A DNA stretch of 64,000 bases from Bog-950 sp046329515 (GTDB lineage: Bacteria > Bacteroidota > Bacteroidia > Chitinophagales > LD1): the NCBI GenBank assembly GCA_046329515.1, contig JAXLUM010000001.1:310001-374000 (forward strand), in the 5' to 3' direction. The position numbers and the translations under genes were made by a program. Under the pieces are notes generated by a model. The model was not told the origin of the DNA and did not search any database. It saw nothing but the letters and a program-made list of their open reading frames with translations. Below, in pieces: positions 24,714 to 33,482 of the stretch (position 1 is the stretch's first letter; each line of letters starts with the position of its first letter).

Positions 24714-25976
24714 ATGAAAAGTCTATACCTAAGCCTGGCCTTTTGCATTTTTATAACTGGTACTTATGCGCAAACCCAACCCACACAGCCCGCAGGTGGC
24801 CCCGGCGGAAGCGATTATACCTTTGGCGGGGTAACCCAGTTTGATTATGGCACTAATGGCAATGGCCAGGACTTTTGGTTGTATGAACCCAACAGCCCCG
24901 TTCCTGATTCAGCGAATGTGGTTGTATTCATCCACGGTCTGGGTGAAACCAATCCTAAACTTTATGGGGCTTTTATTAAGCATCTGGTACGTAAGGGTAA
25001 CATTGTTATTTATCCTCGCTATCAAAAAGATTTAAATAGCGACAACACTACCTTTAGCGATAGTTGCGCCAAAGGCATACAGCGCGCCCTTGATACTCTT
25101 CAACAGCCCGGGCACGTTAAGCCTCGTTTGAATAATTTCTTTGTACTGGGCCATTCGGTAGGTGGTATTCTTACCGCTAATATGAGCACACGTTATGCTA
25201 TGTATGGTTTACCGAAACCGCTAACGGCCTTTAGTATGCAGCCGGGCGCTAACCTTCCTCAAATTTTATTGGGCGATTACTCAGGCTTTGAGGCTGATAT
25301 AAAATACCTGGTGTTGGTAGGCAATGATGATATTATAGTTGGTACGCAGACAGGTGAGTTGCTCTTTAATCAAACCACTGCTGTTCCTACCTCACATAAA
25401 AACCTTATTAAACACTTTGCCGATTCACACGGTAGCCCAGCTTTAGGGGCAACACATTTTGAGCCGTTGGCAGGTGATGCTGACTTTGAAAATGGCGAAA
25501 GCAATCTGTTTATACTGGCCTCTGGCACAGGGCCCGTGGATGCATTTGATTATTACGGTACCTGGAAATTGCAGGATGCTTTAATGGACTGTGCCCTGCA
25601 TAACCAAAACTGCGATATGGCTTTTGGCGATACCCCTGAGCAAAAATCACTGGGAAATTGGAGTGATGGCACGGCGCTTACCCCCATGCAGGTAACTCCT
25701 TCTTCCACTAATGGCGTAACAGAAGTTAGCCCGAATGATTTAGTTAATGTTTTTCCTAATCCGTTTAAGGAAGATAAACTACAGGTAATGGTTGATTACA
25801 CTCAAGAAGGCGCAACTATTATGCTGTATGATGTTACAGGTAAAACCGTAGAATCAAAAACTCTTGTAGCCGGACTTAATACTATTGGTTGCAATCGCGC
25901 TGCCGGCGTTTATTTCTACAAGGTAATTGATAAAAAAGGGCAGCTTGTTGTTAATGGCAAACTGATAGCCCAATAA
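24714..25976 (+). CDS. Secreted alpha/beta hydrolase (lipase-like), T9SS type A
   Basis: This 420-aa protein has a signal peptide (residues 1-19, ending GTYAQ). It has an alpha/beta-hydrolase core with VVFIHGLGETNPKLYG (oxyanion region), the nucleophile elbow GHSVGG, and later an acid and a His in GATHFEPLAG. It resembles PET-hydrolase or lipase-like folds in outline only. The C-terminal ~75 residues are a T9SS domain (NVFPNPFKEDKLQ, LYDVTGKTVESK, AAGVYFYKV). It is likely a surface or secreted esterase. A TACAAT-N7-ATTGTA dyad lies upstream at 24670-24688. The stop is 2 nt from the convergent M20 gene's stop. Confidence 0.85.
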   Translation: MKSLYLSLAFCIFITGTYAQTQPTQPAGGPGGSDYTFGGVTQFDYGTNGNGQDFWLYEPNSPVPDSANVVVFIHGLGETNPKLYGAFIKHLVRKGNIVIYPRYQKDLNSDNTTFSDSCAKGIQRALDTLQQPGHVKPRLNNFFVLGHSVGGILTANMSTRYAMYGLPKPLTAFSMQPGANLPQILLGDYSGFEADIKYLVLVGNDDIIVGTQTGELLFNQTTAVPTSHKNLIKHFADSHGSPALGATHFEPLAGDADFENGESNLFILASGTGPVDAFDYYGTWKLQDALMDCALHNQNCDMAFGDTPEQKSLGNWSDGTALTPMQVTPSSTNGVTEVSPNDLVNVFPNPFKEDKLQVMVDYTQEGATIMLYDVTGKTVESKTLVAGLNTIGCNRAAGVYFYKVIDKKGQLVVNGKLIAQ

Positions 25977-25978
25977 CG

Positions 25979-27160
25979 TTATGCCTTAATAGCAAGCCAG
26001 CTCATAAGGCCTATACTGTCCTTCAAAGCATTTTCATCTATGTCAAATGTAGGCGTATGTAATCCGCTACTAATGCCCTTTGTTTTATTGCCTACACCTA
26101 AACGGTAAAAGCAAGCGGGTATATGTTGGGTGTAATACCCAAAATCTTCACTTCCCATTCTACGCGGTACAGCCAGCACATTGGCTTCACCTAAATAATC
26201 GGCGCTTAAGCTTGCGGCCTTACCCGTCAAACCTTCATTATTTATTACCACAGGCGAGCCCATAACAATATTCAATTCGCAATTCGCTTTATGGGCTTCT
26301 GCAACACTTTTACAAATTTCCTGTATGCGTTTCTTTATACTATTTCTAAACTCCTCATCAAAGCATCGCAATGTGCCGGCTATTTCAACTTTATCAGGAA
26401 CAATATTGGTAGCACCGGCGCCGCTTATGCTGCCAAAAGAAAGAACGAAATTCTTTGCCCCGGCGTTCAGTGCATCCAACTGAAGCAGTAATTGAGAAGC
26501 TACAATTAAAGGGTTTATCAATAAGTCGCGTTGCGCTGCATGTCCGCCTTTACCAATTATAGTTATATAAATTTCATCGCTGCTGGCCATAAAGCGCCCC
26601 TCATGAAAACCAAATTTTCCGGCTTCTATTTCGGGTGATACGTGCAGACCAAAAATTTTTGAAACAGTGGGGTTGTTCAACACTCCCTCTTTAATCATTG
26701 CTTCCGCACCGCTTGGTGTCTTCTCCTCACTTGGCTGAAAAATGAATTTAACGCTGCCTTCAATTTCGTCTTTCAACTCAGCCAATATCATGGCCCCGCC
26801 TAAAAGGTTAGCGGTGTGCACATCATGCCCGCAGGCATGCATTACCCCCTCGTTACATGATTTGTAGCTTACCTCATTTATTTCATTTATCGGCAAGGCA
26901 TCCATATCTGCACGTAAGGCTATGCACTTGGTTGATGGGTTTGTGCCTTTTAGTAAAGCAACAACCCCTGTTTGGGCCACATTGGTGGTAACCTCAAAAC
27001 CGCACTTGCGCAATTCTTCGGCCACAAGTTGCGAAGTGCGCTTTTCATTCCAGCTTAATTCAGGGTTGGCATGAAGGTCCCTGCGTATTTCCACTACTCT
27101 GGGGAAATATTTTTCGGCAAGTATTTTTATTCTCTCCTTTAGGTCATTCATGCTGTTCAA
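25979..27160 (-). CDS. M20 family amidohydrolase/aminoacylase
   Basis: This 393-aa zinc hydrolase is of the M20D type (hippurate hydrolase, N-acyl-amino acid or IAA-amino acid amidohydrolase). It shows RRDLHANPELSWNE at the start, RADMDALPI, the metal motif HACGHDVHTANLLG, FQPSEEKTPSGAEAMIKEG with the catalytic Glu, and RRMGSEDFGYYTQHIPACFYRLG near the end. It has no signal peptide. It should cleave acylated amino acids or small amides; the substrate is unspecified. The gene is 34 nt downstream of a helical hypothetical gene on the same strand. Confidence 0.93.
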   Translation of the reverse strand: MNSMNDLKERIKILAEKYFPRVVEIRRDLHANPELSWNEKRTSQLVAEELRKCGFEVTTNVAQTGVVALLKGTNPSTKCIALRADMDALPINEINEVSYKSCNEGVMHACGHDVHTANLLGGAMILAELKDEIEGSVKFIFQPSEEKTPSGAEAMIKEGVLNNPTVSKIFGLHVSPEIEAGKFGFHEGRFMASSDEIYITIIGKGGHAAQRDLLINPLIVASQLLLQLDALNAGAKNFVLSFGSISGAGATNIVPDKVEIAGTLRCFDEEFRNSIKKRIQEICKSVAEAHKANCELNIVMGSPVVINNEGLTGKAASLSADYLGEANVLAVPRRMGSEDFGYYTQHIPACFYRLGVGNKTKGISSGLHTPTFDIDENALKDSIGLMSWLAIKA

Positions 27161-27194
27161 AGTTGTAAAACTTTGCAGAAGTTTAAAGCTTATT

Positions 27195-28616
27195 TTAAGC
27201 TGCGTGATTAATTTCCTTTAGTTTTTCCAATAGCCATCCTTTATCAGCAACGTTTGTTGTGCTTTCAATTTCCTTTTGTAAGTCTGCTATCTGCTTTCTA
27301 TCCTTTACATCAGCCCTGAACAACTTATACGTTAACCTTGCTAAATTCAGGTAGTTCTCTCGCTGCTGCTGGCTTATCAGCTTCTTTCTGGAAAGTAAAA
27401 TCCTAAAGCTGTCCTTAAGCGATTGTAAGGGAAGTTCTTCGCCAAGCTCGTAATATGTTTTTAGCAGTGTTGTTTTTGAATCTAACTGGTAGAAGATGTC
27501 GCTGTACTTAACGTTTTGCAGCAGTTCCAAAACCTTTTCGTACTGCTTTTTGTAAAAGTGCAGTCGCGCACGGTTAAATGTATAAGCATTGTGCCTTTCC
27601 TTGCGTGGTAGGCGCATACGGTATTCTTCCATAAACTGTTCTGTCCATTGGGTTTCATTTACGCGCAGGGCAGTTGTTATTATGTTTTTATAATCCCAGG
27701 GCGAAAGCATGCCCTCTTCCATCAATAGTTCATTGGCCAAGGCCTGTTTATATAGCAATAAAAGTTCTTTTAAATATTCCTGCCTGCCATAATTGATTTT
27801 GGTAATGCAGTAGTTCATGGCGAAAACAAAAAGGCTTTTCAATTCTTCTGTAGGAAATATAACGCTATGCTCTGATAGTAGTTTCGATAAGCGCTGATAA
27901 TGGGCTTCGTTATCAGCTTCAGTAAAGCACAGAATTATGGAGTGGTATATTGCAATGGCAGGCACATTATAGGTGTGCTTCTTTAAGTGCTGCAAAATTT
28001 CAGCAAGCAACGGCACCTCTGCTTCTACTGAAAGGAAGTTTTTGTAATGCAACAGTGCAGCCGTATACTTCAACTTCTGTATCAGGTAATACACGTCCGC
28101 GCTTTCCAACACAGCTTCAATGTTCTTTTCCAGCGAGCGCTCATCACGGTTTTCCAGGTAAAGATTTTTCTGCTGTTGTAATTGCAGTTGTAAATAATAA
28201 TAGCCTGCATCTTTTAGAGTTACCTGCTCATGCTTTTTTTCAGTAAAGCGCATAAACTCCGGCACATGCTTTAGCAGTTTGCGCTCATTCATTATTTCAA
28301 GCAGATAATTCTGCTGCATTCTTTCCTGTTCCCTGAATCTGTCTAACACTAAAAAGTGTTCTACCTTCTTTACAGTATCTGAACGCAGGCGGTTATACTT
28401 TGCGCGCTTGAAGGGGGCTGTTTTAAAAATCTTTTTCCAAAGTGTTTCCGGGGCCGGTTCTTCCTTCCCCTTTTTAGCTGATTCTGCCAGCAATTCAACA
28501 AGGGTTAGTAAGCGTTCATCCTCATTGTATAAGGGGCTGGCCATGTATTTTCGTAGCCTGTTCCACTCATAGGAGGTAAGAGTTTGGCAATAATCGCTTA
28601 GTTTGTCCTGTGCCAT
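27195..28616 (-). CDS. Hypothetical all-helical protein
   Basis: This 473-aa soluble protein is not one I can name, although similar long helical hypotheticals occur in Bacteroidota. It starts MAQDKLSDYCQTLTSYEWNR. It is rich in L, K, E and Y with TPR-like helix pairs in the C-terminal half (for example ARLHFYKKQYEKVLELLQNV and TTLLKTYYELGEELP). No catalytic or membrane motif is visible. Direct repeats with CCGTATTCG lie around its start codon and 55 nt upstream. It is upstream of the M20 gene by 34 nt and may be co-transcribed. Confidence 0.75.
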   Translation of the reverse strand: MAQDKLSDYCQTLTSYEWNRLRKYMASPLYNEDERLLTLVELLAESAKKGKEEPAPETLWKKIFKTAPFKRAKYNRLRSDTVKKVEHFLVLDRFREQERMQQNYLLEIMNERKLLKHVPEFMRFTEKKHEQVTLKDAGYYYLQLQLQQQKNLYLENRDERSLEKNIEAVLESADVYYLIQKLKYTAALLHYKNFLSVEAEVPLLAEILQHLKKHTYNVPAIAIYHSIILCFTEADNEAHYQRLSKLLSEHSVIFPTEELKSLFVFAMNYCITKINYGRQEYLKELLLLYKQALANELLMEEGMLSPWDYKNIITTALRVNETQWTEQFMEEYRMRLPRKERHNAYTFNRARLHFYKKQYEKVLELLQNVKYSDIFYQLDSKTTLLKTYYELGEELPLQSLKDSFRILLSRKKLISQQQRENYLNLARLTYKLFRADVKDRKQIADLQKEIESTTNVADKGWLLEKLKEINHAA

Positions 28617-28693
28617 TATTCAAATTATCCGTATTCGGATACCTTATTTTTATAGGTGAATTTATAGAATTATTCAAAAATAGACCGTATTCG
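28615..28693. repeat. Two direct repeats containing CCGTATTCG at a divergent start region
   Basis: Copy 1 (28615-28637) and copy 2 (28669-28693) share ATTATTCAAA, a short variable centre, and CCGTATTCG; they differ by a 2-nt indel and a few bases. Copy 1 overlaps the start codon of the reverse-strand hypothetical gene, and its TATCCG-TATT-CGGATA centre is a small palindrome. This may be a regulatory site or a short duplication. Confidence 0.5.
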
Positions 28694-28708
28694 ATGCTTA
28701 AAATGTTC

Positions 28709-28739
28709 TTGGTTGGCCACGCAACAAGCCTTTCATTTG
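28709..28739 (+). promoter_or_regulatory. Putative promoter of the 1065-aa SprB-repeat gene
   Basis: TTG at 28709-28711, a 20-nt spacer, and TTCATTTG at 28732-28739 approximate the Bacteroidota promoter. The 14-mer TTTGTATCGTCAAA (28736-28749) also occurs at the yceI promoter (8267-8280). Confidence 0.4.
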
Positions 28740-28788
28740 TATCGTCAAAAAATGTGTAAGCGTATTTGGTTAATTTAAACTCAGAATC

Positions 28789-31700
28789 ATGAAAAGACTT
28801 TCCGCCCTACTAATCCTTGCCATTTCCTGCTTGTGTGCAGCGGCGCAATCTATAACGGTTACCTCCCCTAACGGCGGCGAGCTGTGGAATACCGGCTCTT
28901 CGCAAACCATTACCTGGACCTCCAGCGGGGTAAGCCAGGTAAATATTGAGGTTTCTGAAGACGGCGGGCTCACTTGGTCCCTTATTGCTACTGTAAACGC
29001 AGTTCCCGGTAGTTTTAGCTGGAATGTTGGCGGCTCGGGTACTATGCAGGCGCTTGTAAGAATTACCGATGGAAGCAATAACACAATAAATGATGTCAGC
29101 AACGGTACTTTCATTATTGGCCCACAGGCAACGGTTAATGCCGGGCCCGATGCTGTAATATGTTATGGCACTACAGCCCAACTTAATGCAACATCGGCCT
29201 ATTATAGCAACCCGGGTGGCGGCGGTCCTCCACCTCCTCCGCCGGGTGCAACCTATTCATGGTCACCCGCTGCAGGCTTAAGCGATGCTAATATTGCTAA
29301 CCCTATAGCCTCCCCTTCGGTTACTACCGTTTACACAGTAACGGTGGATTATGGCGGCGTGCAGGCCGTAGATAATGTAACAATTACAGTAGATAACCCA
29401 ATAGCCGGCATTACCATTGTTAATCCGATTAGCTGCTCCGGCGTTGCTGATGGTCAAATTTGCGCTCTTGTAACAGGTGGTAGCGGGGGGAACACATATC
29501 TCTGGAATACCGGCTCTACCAGTAGCTGCCAAACGAACTTATCCGCAGGCACTTACATGCTTTCTGTAGTAGATGGCATGGGTTGTTCAGATTCTGCATC
29601 TGTAACACTTAATGAGCCTGTACCGCTTACTATATCTTTTACTACTACAAATGTTTCGTGTAACGGGGCGGCTAATGGCAGTGTATGTCCATCGGTAAGC
29701 GGCAGTACCGCGCCTTACGCCTTTGCATGGAACAATGGCGCAACTACTTCATGTATTTCAAATTTAGTGGCTGGTAGTTACACCATTACAGTCACCTCCT
29801 CCAGCGGATGCACCGCAACCGCCACCGCTGTAGTAAACCAGCCAACAGCCTTAAACATCAGCTTAAATACGGTAAATGTAACCTGCAACGGCACCGCAAA
29901 TGGTAGTATTACCGCAACCGTAACAGGAGGTACACCCGCATACACCTATAGTTGGAGTAATGGAGTTAATACACCCGCAGTGGTTGGCGCAATTTCCGGA
30001 ACATATAACTTAACTGTTACCGATATGAATGGTTGCACGGCAACGGCAAGCGCTACCATAAATCAACCTACACCTATAAACATTACAATAACGGGTACTG
30101 ATGTTACCTGCCATGGTTTAAGCAATGGGCAATTGTGCGCCGCAGTTACAGGCGGTGTTGCGCCCTATGTTTATATGTGGGATGCAATGGGCACTGCCCC
30201 ATGTTTCAGCGGCATACCTATAGGAACGTACACACTTGTAATAACTGACAATAATGGCTGCACGGCCACAAGTGCAGGTACTGTGTTGGAGCAATCTAAC
30301 CTGCAGGATAGCATTACAACAACCGGAGGGGGCTGCAGTGGCCAACCAGCCAATGCCTGTATAAATGCTTATGGTGGCGCAGGTGCCGTTACCTTTTTGT
30401 GGTCTAACTCGCAAAATACACAATGTGTTACCGGCTTAAGCACCGGCACCTACTATGCCACTATTACTGATGCTCTCGGTTGCGCAGCAATTGATTCTGC
30501 TGTTATAACTGCTCCCGGCGCATTAACAGATAACCTTTCTATAACTAATGTTTTTTGTGCAGGAGGCTCAACCGGTAGCATTTCTGTAACCGCCTCTAAT
30601 GGGGTGTCACCTTACCAATATAGTATCAATGGTATTCCTTTACAGTCTTCAGGTTTGTTTAATAATCTGGCTGCAGGAGGGTATAGTATATATATTCTTG
30701 ATGCTTCCGGTTGTTGGTTAACTGATACTGCTACCATAGCGGAACCTACGCCTTTGGTAGCTACCATAAACTCTTTTAATGCAGGCGCCTTGCCCGATAC
30801 TTTGGACGTAGTAGTTACCGGAGGCACAGCGCCGTATGCTTATGCCTGGAATCAGGGCGCTAATACGCAATCCATTGAAATAACAGTAAGTAGTATCTAC
30901 TTTGTTACCATAACAGATGCCAATGGTTGCACTCAAACTGATACGGTATTTTCAGGCTGTATCGGTTATTGTGTTTGGCCTGGGGATGCAGACTACAATG
31001 GTATAGTAGACAACAATGATTTATTGGCCACTGGCATAGCTTATGGCGCCAGCGGTACAGCACGTTTATTGCAGGATAACAACTGGTATGGTCACAGCGC
31101 ACAGGAGTGGACTGACACCCTTTCTACCGGCTCTAATTACAAACATATTGACTGTGATGGTAATGGCAGCATTAATGCAGATGATACTCTGGCTATCGTT
31201 CAAAATTACTCGCTAACACATGCACGCAGTGGAACTGATGAATGGCGTGGTGGCGCTCCTGAATTAAGAATACAGATAGTGCCCGATACCTTAGCCGATG
31301 GGCAAACGGTAATAGCCCACTTAAGCCTTGGCGATGCAATTGTGCCGGCTTCTAATGTGTATGCACTTGCCTTTACTTTTAATTACGATGCTTTAGTGGT
31401 AGACTCCAATGAAGTAAGCATCAGCTTCGATAACAACTCGTGGTTGTGCAACTCTGCCTCCGACCACCTGGATATTGATAAGAAATTCTACAGCAGCGGC
31501 CGTATTGAAACTGCATTAACCCGCATTGACCACACCAACCGAAGCGGTACTGGTGAAATTGGCTCAGTAAGCATGAAGATTACTACCGGCAATATAAATG
31601 GTAAAAACCTGGCTTATTATGCCATGCAATGCTCTATTAGCGATTTAGTGGTTATTGATAAGGATGGAAACCATCTGGCTGTAAATGCAGGGGCTGATAG

Positions 31701-31986
31701 TAGCACGGTAGAATACGAACCAACCGGGTTAGTTGATATCTCTGCCGGCTCAATTTTAAGCCTTTACCCTAACCCTGTTAAAGATGAGTTGAACCTAAGC
31801 TCCGTTGGAAGCTTTATGCTGGAAGTAGAGATAGTGGATGCATTGGGCCGCCCTGTAATGCACCAGTTGCTAAATAATGCCGGTAAAGCAACTATATCCG
31901 TTTCGGATTTTGCTGATGGCCTTTACTTCATAAAGGTTAAAAGCACCAATGGTACAGCATACAGTCATTTCATAAAAAGTAAATAG
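28789..31986 (+). CDS. SprB-repeat surface protein with dockerin-like, cohesin-like and T9SS type A domains
   Basis: This 1065-aa exported protein has a signal peptide (1-20), a Kre9/KNH-like domain (21-112), an Ig-like domain with a P147-P152 proline run, and about seven SprB-type repeats (from ~207 to ~720). Four of the six clearest repeats have an extra cysteine pair. Then come calcium-loop dockerin-like motifs GDADYNGIVDNNDLL (~731) and DCDGNGSINADDTL (~788), a cohesin-like beta domain (~825-960, starting ELRIQIVPDTLADGQ), and a T9SS type A domain (LYPNPVKDELNL to the end). It is likely cell-surface or matrix bound. Its function as an adhesin or scaffold is inferred from its domains. A hairpin follows at 32007-32032. 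Confidence 0.85.
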   Translation: MKRLSALLILAISCLCAAAQSITVTSPNGGELWNTGSSQTITWTSSGVSQVNIEVSEDGGLTWSLIATVNAVPGSFSWNVGGSGTMQALVRITDGSNNTINDVSNGTFIIGPQATVNAGPDAVICYGTTAQLNATSAYYSNPGGGGPPPPPPGATYSWSPAAGLSDANIANPIASPSVTTVYTVTVDYGGVQAVDNVTITVDNPIAGITIVNPISCSGVADGQICALVTGGSGGNTYLWNTGSTSSCQTNLSAGTYMLSVVDGMGCSDSASVTLNEPVPLTISFTTTNVSCNGAANGSVCPSVSGSTAPYAFAWNNGATTSCISNLVAGSYTITVTSSSGCTATATAVVNQPTALNISLNTVNVTCNGTANGSITATVTGGTPAYTYSWSNGVNTPAVVGAISGTYNLTVTDMNGCTATASATINQPTPINITITGTDVTCHGLSNGQLCAAVTGGVAPYVYMWDAMGTAPCFSGIPIGTYTLVITDNNGCTATSAGTVLEQSNLQDSITTTGGGCSGQPANACINAYGGAGAVTFLWSNSQNTQCVTGLSTGTYYATITDALGCAAIDSAVITAPGALTDNLSITNVFCAGGSTGSISVTASNGVSPYQYSINGIPLQSSGLFNNLAAGGYSIYILDASGCWLTDTATIAEPTPLVATINSFNAGALPDTLDVVVTGGTAPYAYAWNQGANTQSIEITVSSIYFVTITDANGCTQTDTVFSGCIGYCVWPGDADYNGIVDNNDLLATGIAYGASGTARLLQDNNWYGHSAQEWTDTLSTGSNYKHIDCDGNGSINADDTLAIVQNYSLTHARSGTDEWRGGAPELRIQIVPDTLADGQTVIAHLSLGDAIVPASNVYALAFTFNYDALVVDSNEVSISFDNNSWLCNSASDHLDIDKKFYSSGRIETALTRIDHTNRSGTGEIGSVSMKITTGNINGKNLAYYAMQCSISDLVVIDKDGNHLAVNAGADSSTVEYEPTGLVDISAGSILSLYPNPVKDELNLSSVGSFMLEVEIVDALGRPVMHQLLNNAGKATISVSDFADGLYFIKVKSTNGTAYSHFIKSK

Positions 31987-32006
31987 CCTAATAGTTTAAT
32001 AAGCTG

Positions 32007-32032
32007 CGCTACTATCCCTTGGGGTAGTAGCG
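32007..32032 (+). terminator. Hairpin after the SprB-repeat gene
   Basis: CGCTACTATCCC pairs with GGGGTAGTAGCG across a TT loop, with a single wobble pair in a 12-bp stem. It is followed by TTTGCATTTT. It separates the surface protein gene from pyrH. Confidence 0.65.
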
Positions 32033-32078
32033 TTTGCATTTTACCTCATTCAGCCATTTTTTATACTTTCGCCCAGCT

Positions 32079-32786
32079 ATGAAATACAAGCGTATACTAC
32101 TGAAGTTGAGCGGCGAGAGCCTTATGGGCAGCAAACAATTTGGTATTGATGCCGAAATGGTAATGCAATACGCCGAAGAAATTAAAGCGGCAGTAGATAA
32201 AGGAATTCAGGTGGCCGTAGTTATTGGCGGGGGAAATATCTTCCGTGGCATACAGGCCAGCGCCAATGGTATTGATAGAGTTCAGGGCGATTACATGGGC
32301 ATGTTAGCCACCGTTATAAACAGCATGGCATTACAAAGCGGTTTAGAAAAAATAGGTGTTTATACCCGCCTGCTTACCGCTATTGAAATGAAAGAAATTG
32401 CTGAACCTTTTATTAAGCGCCGTGCAGTGCGCCACTTGGAGAAGGGCCGCGTTGTAATTTTTGGCGCCGGCACAGGTAATCCTTACTTTACTACGGACAC
32501 GGCTGCTGCTTTGCGCGCTACTGAAATTGAGTGCGATGTAATTTTGAAAGGCACCCGTGTTGATGGCATTTATGATGCCGATCCGCTGAAGAACCCTAAA
32601 GCGAAAAAATTTGATACGCTCACTTTCTCTGAAGCATTAAAGCGTAAGCTGAACATTATGGACCTTACCGCTTTTACGCTTTGCCAGGAAAACCACCTTC
32701 CTATAGTAGTGTTCGATATGAACAAAAAAGGCAACCTTAAAAGGGTGTTGGAAGGCAAAAAAATTGGAACTTTAGTTAACGATTAA
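32079..32786 (+). CDS. pyrH: UMP kinase
   Basis: This 235-aa bacterial UMP kinase (amino acid kinase fold, hexameric) converts UMP to UDP. It starts MKYKRILLKLSGESLMG, the usual N-terminus, and shows VVIGGGNIFRG, the family GAGTGNPYFTTDTAA and KGTRVDGIYDADP. I use the ATG at 32079; an upstream in-frame start would add an unsupported leader. It lies 20 nt before frr, the classic pyrH-frr pair of bacteria. The protein is cytoplasmic and usually regulated by GTP and UTP. Confidence 0.98.
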   Translation: MKYKRILLKLSGESLMGSKQFGIDAEMVMQYAEEIKAAVDKGIQVAVVIGGGNIFRGIQASANGIDRVQGDYMGMLATVINSMALQSGLEKIGVYTRLLTAIEMKEIAEPFIKRRAVRHLEKGRVVIFGAGTGNPYFTTDTAAALRATEIECDVILKGTRVDGIYDADPLKNPKAKKFDTLTFSEALKRKLNIMDLTAFTLCQENHLPIVVFDMNKKGNLKRVLEGKKIGTLVND

Positions 32787-32806
32787 TCAATATAAACTTC
32801 TATAAG

Positions 32807-33373
32807 ATGACTGATGCTGATGTAAAAAAGCTTTTAGACGAAACCCGTGGTGCTATGAAAAAGGCTATCGAGCACTTCGAATACGAATTGTCAAAAATAC
32901 GGGCAGGCCGTGCAAGTGCCGGTATGCTTGATGGTATTGAGGTAGAAGCCTATGGCGCAAAGTCACCACTTATTCAGGTAGGTAACGTATCTACTCCCGA
33001 TGCCCGCACTATATCTATTCAACCTTGGGACCCCTCTTTATTGCACCCTATTGAAAAGGCAATTTTGGCGGCAAACATTGGCCTTACCCCTCAAAATGAT
33101 GGCAAAATCATTCGTTTGAATATTCCTCCTATGACGGAAGAACGCCGTAAGGAACTGGTGAAGCAGAGCAAGCATGAAGCTGAAAACTGCCGTATTTCTT
33201 TACGCACCCTGCGCCGCGATAGCATGGAAAGAGTGAAGAAGATGCAGAAAGACGGCCTTACAGAGGATAATGCCAAGAACGCTGAAGAAAGCATTCAGGC
33301 TATTATTAATGAGTTTACCGCTAAAGTAGATAAGCACATTGAAGTAAAAGAAAAGGAAATAATGACTGTGTAA
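32807..33373 (+). CDS. frr: Ribosome recycling factor
   Basis: This 188-aa protein releases ribosomes from mRNA after termination together with EF-G. The length is standard. Family motifs are visible: KIRAGRASAGMLDGIEVEAYG, ISIQPWDPSLLHPIEKAI, GLTPQNDGKIIRLNIPPMTEERRKELV and the C-terminal helix with VDKHIEVKEKEIMTV. It follows pyrH by 20 nt and ends at a strong intrinsic terminator, so the two make a short operon. Confidence 0.98.
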   Translation: MTDADVKKLLDETRGAMKKAIEHFEYELSKIRAGRASAGMLDGIEVEAYGAKSPLIQVGNVSTPDARTISIQPWDPSLLHPIEKAILAANIGLTPQNDGKIIRLNIPPMTEERRKELVKQSKHEAENCRISLRTLRRDSMERVKKMQKDGLTEDNAKNAEESIQAIINEFTAKVDKHIEVKEKEIMTV

Positions 33374-33392
33374 ACAGTTTACTTAGTTATGT

Positions 33393-33421
33393 AAGAGCCG
33401 GTTCTGCCGGCTCTTTTTTTT
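33393..33421 (+). terminator. Intrinsic terminator after frr
   Basis: AAGAGCCGG and CCGGCTCTT form a perfect 9-bp stem with loop TTCTG, followed by a run of T. It is a textbook intrinsic terminator ending the pyrH-frr transcript. Confidence 0.92.
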
Positions 33422-33482
33422 GTCATTACCGCAGCTAATTTAAATCATGTGAGGCCACCTGTTAGCTACGTAGCTTTGAGAT

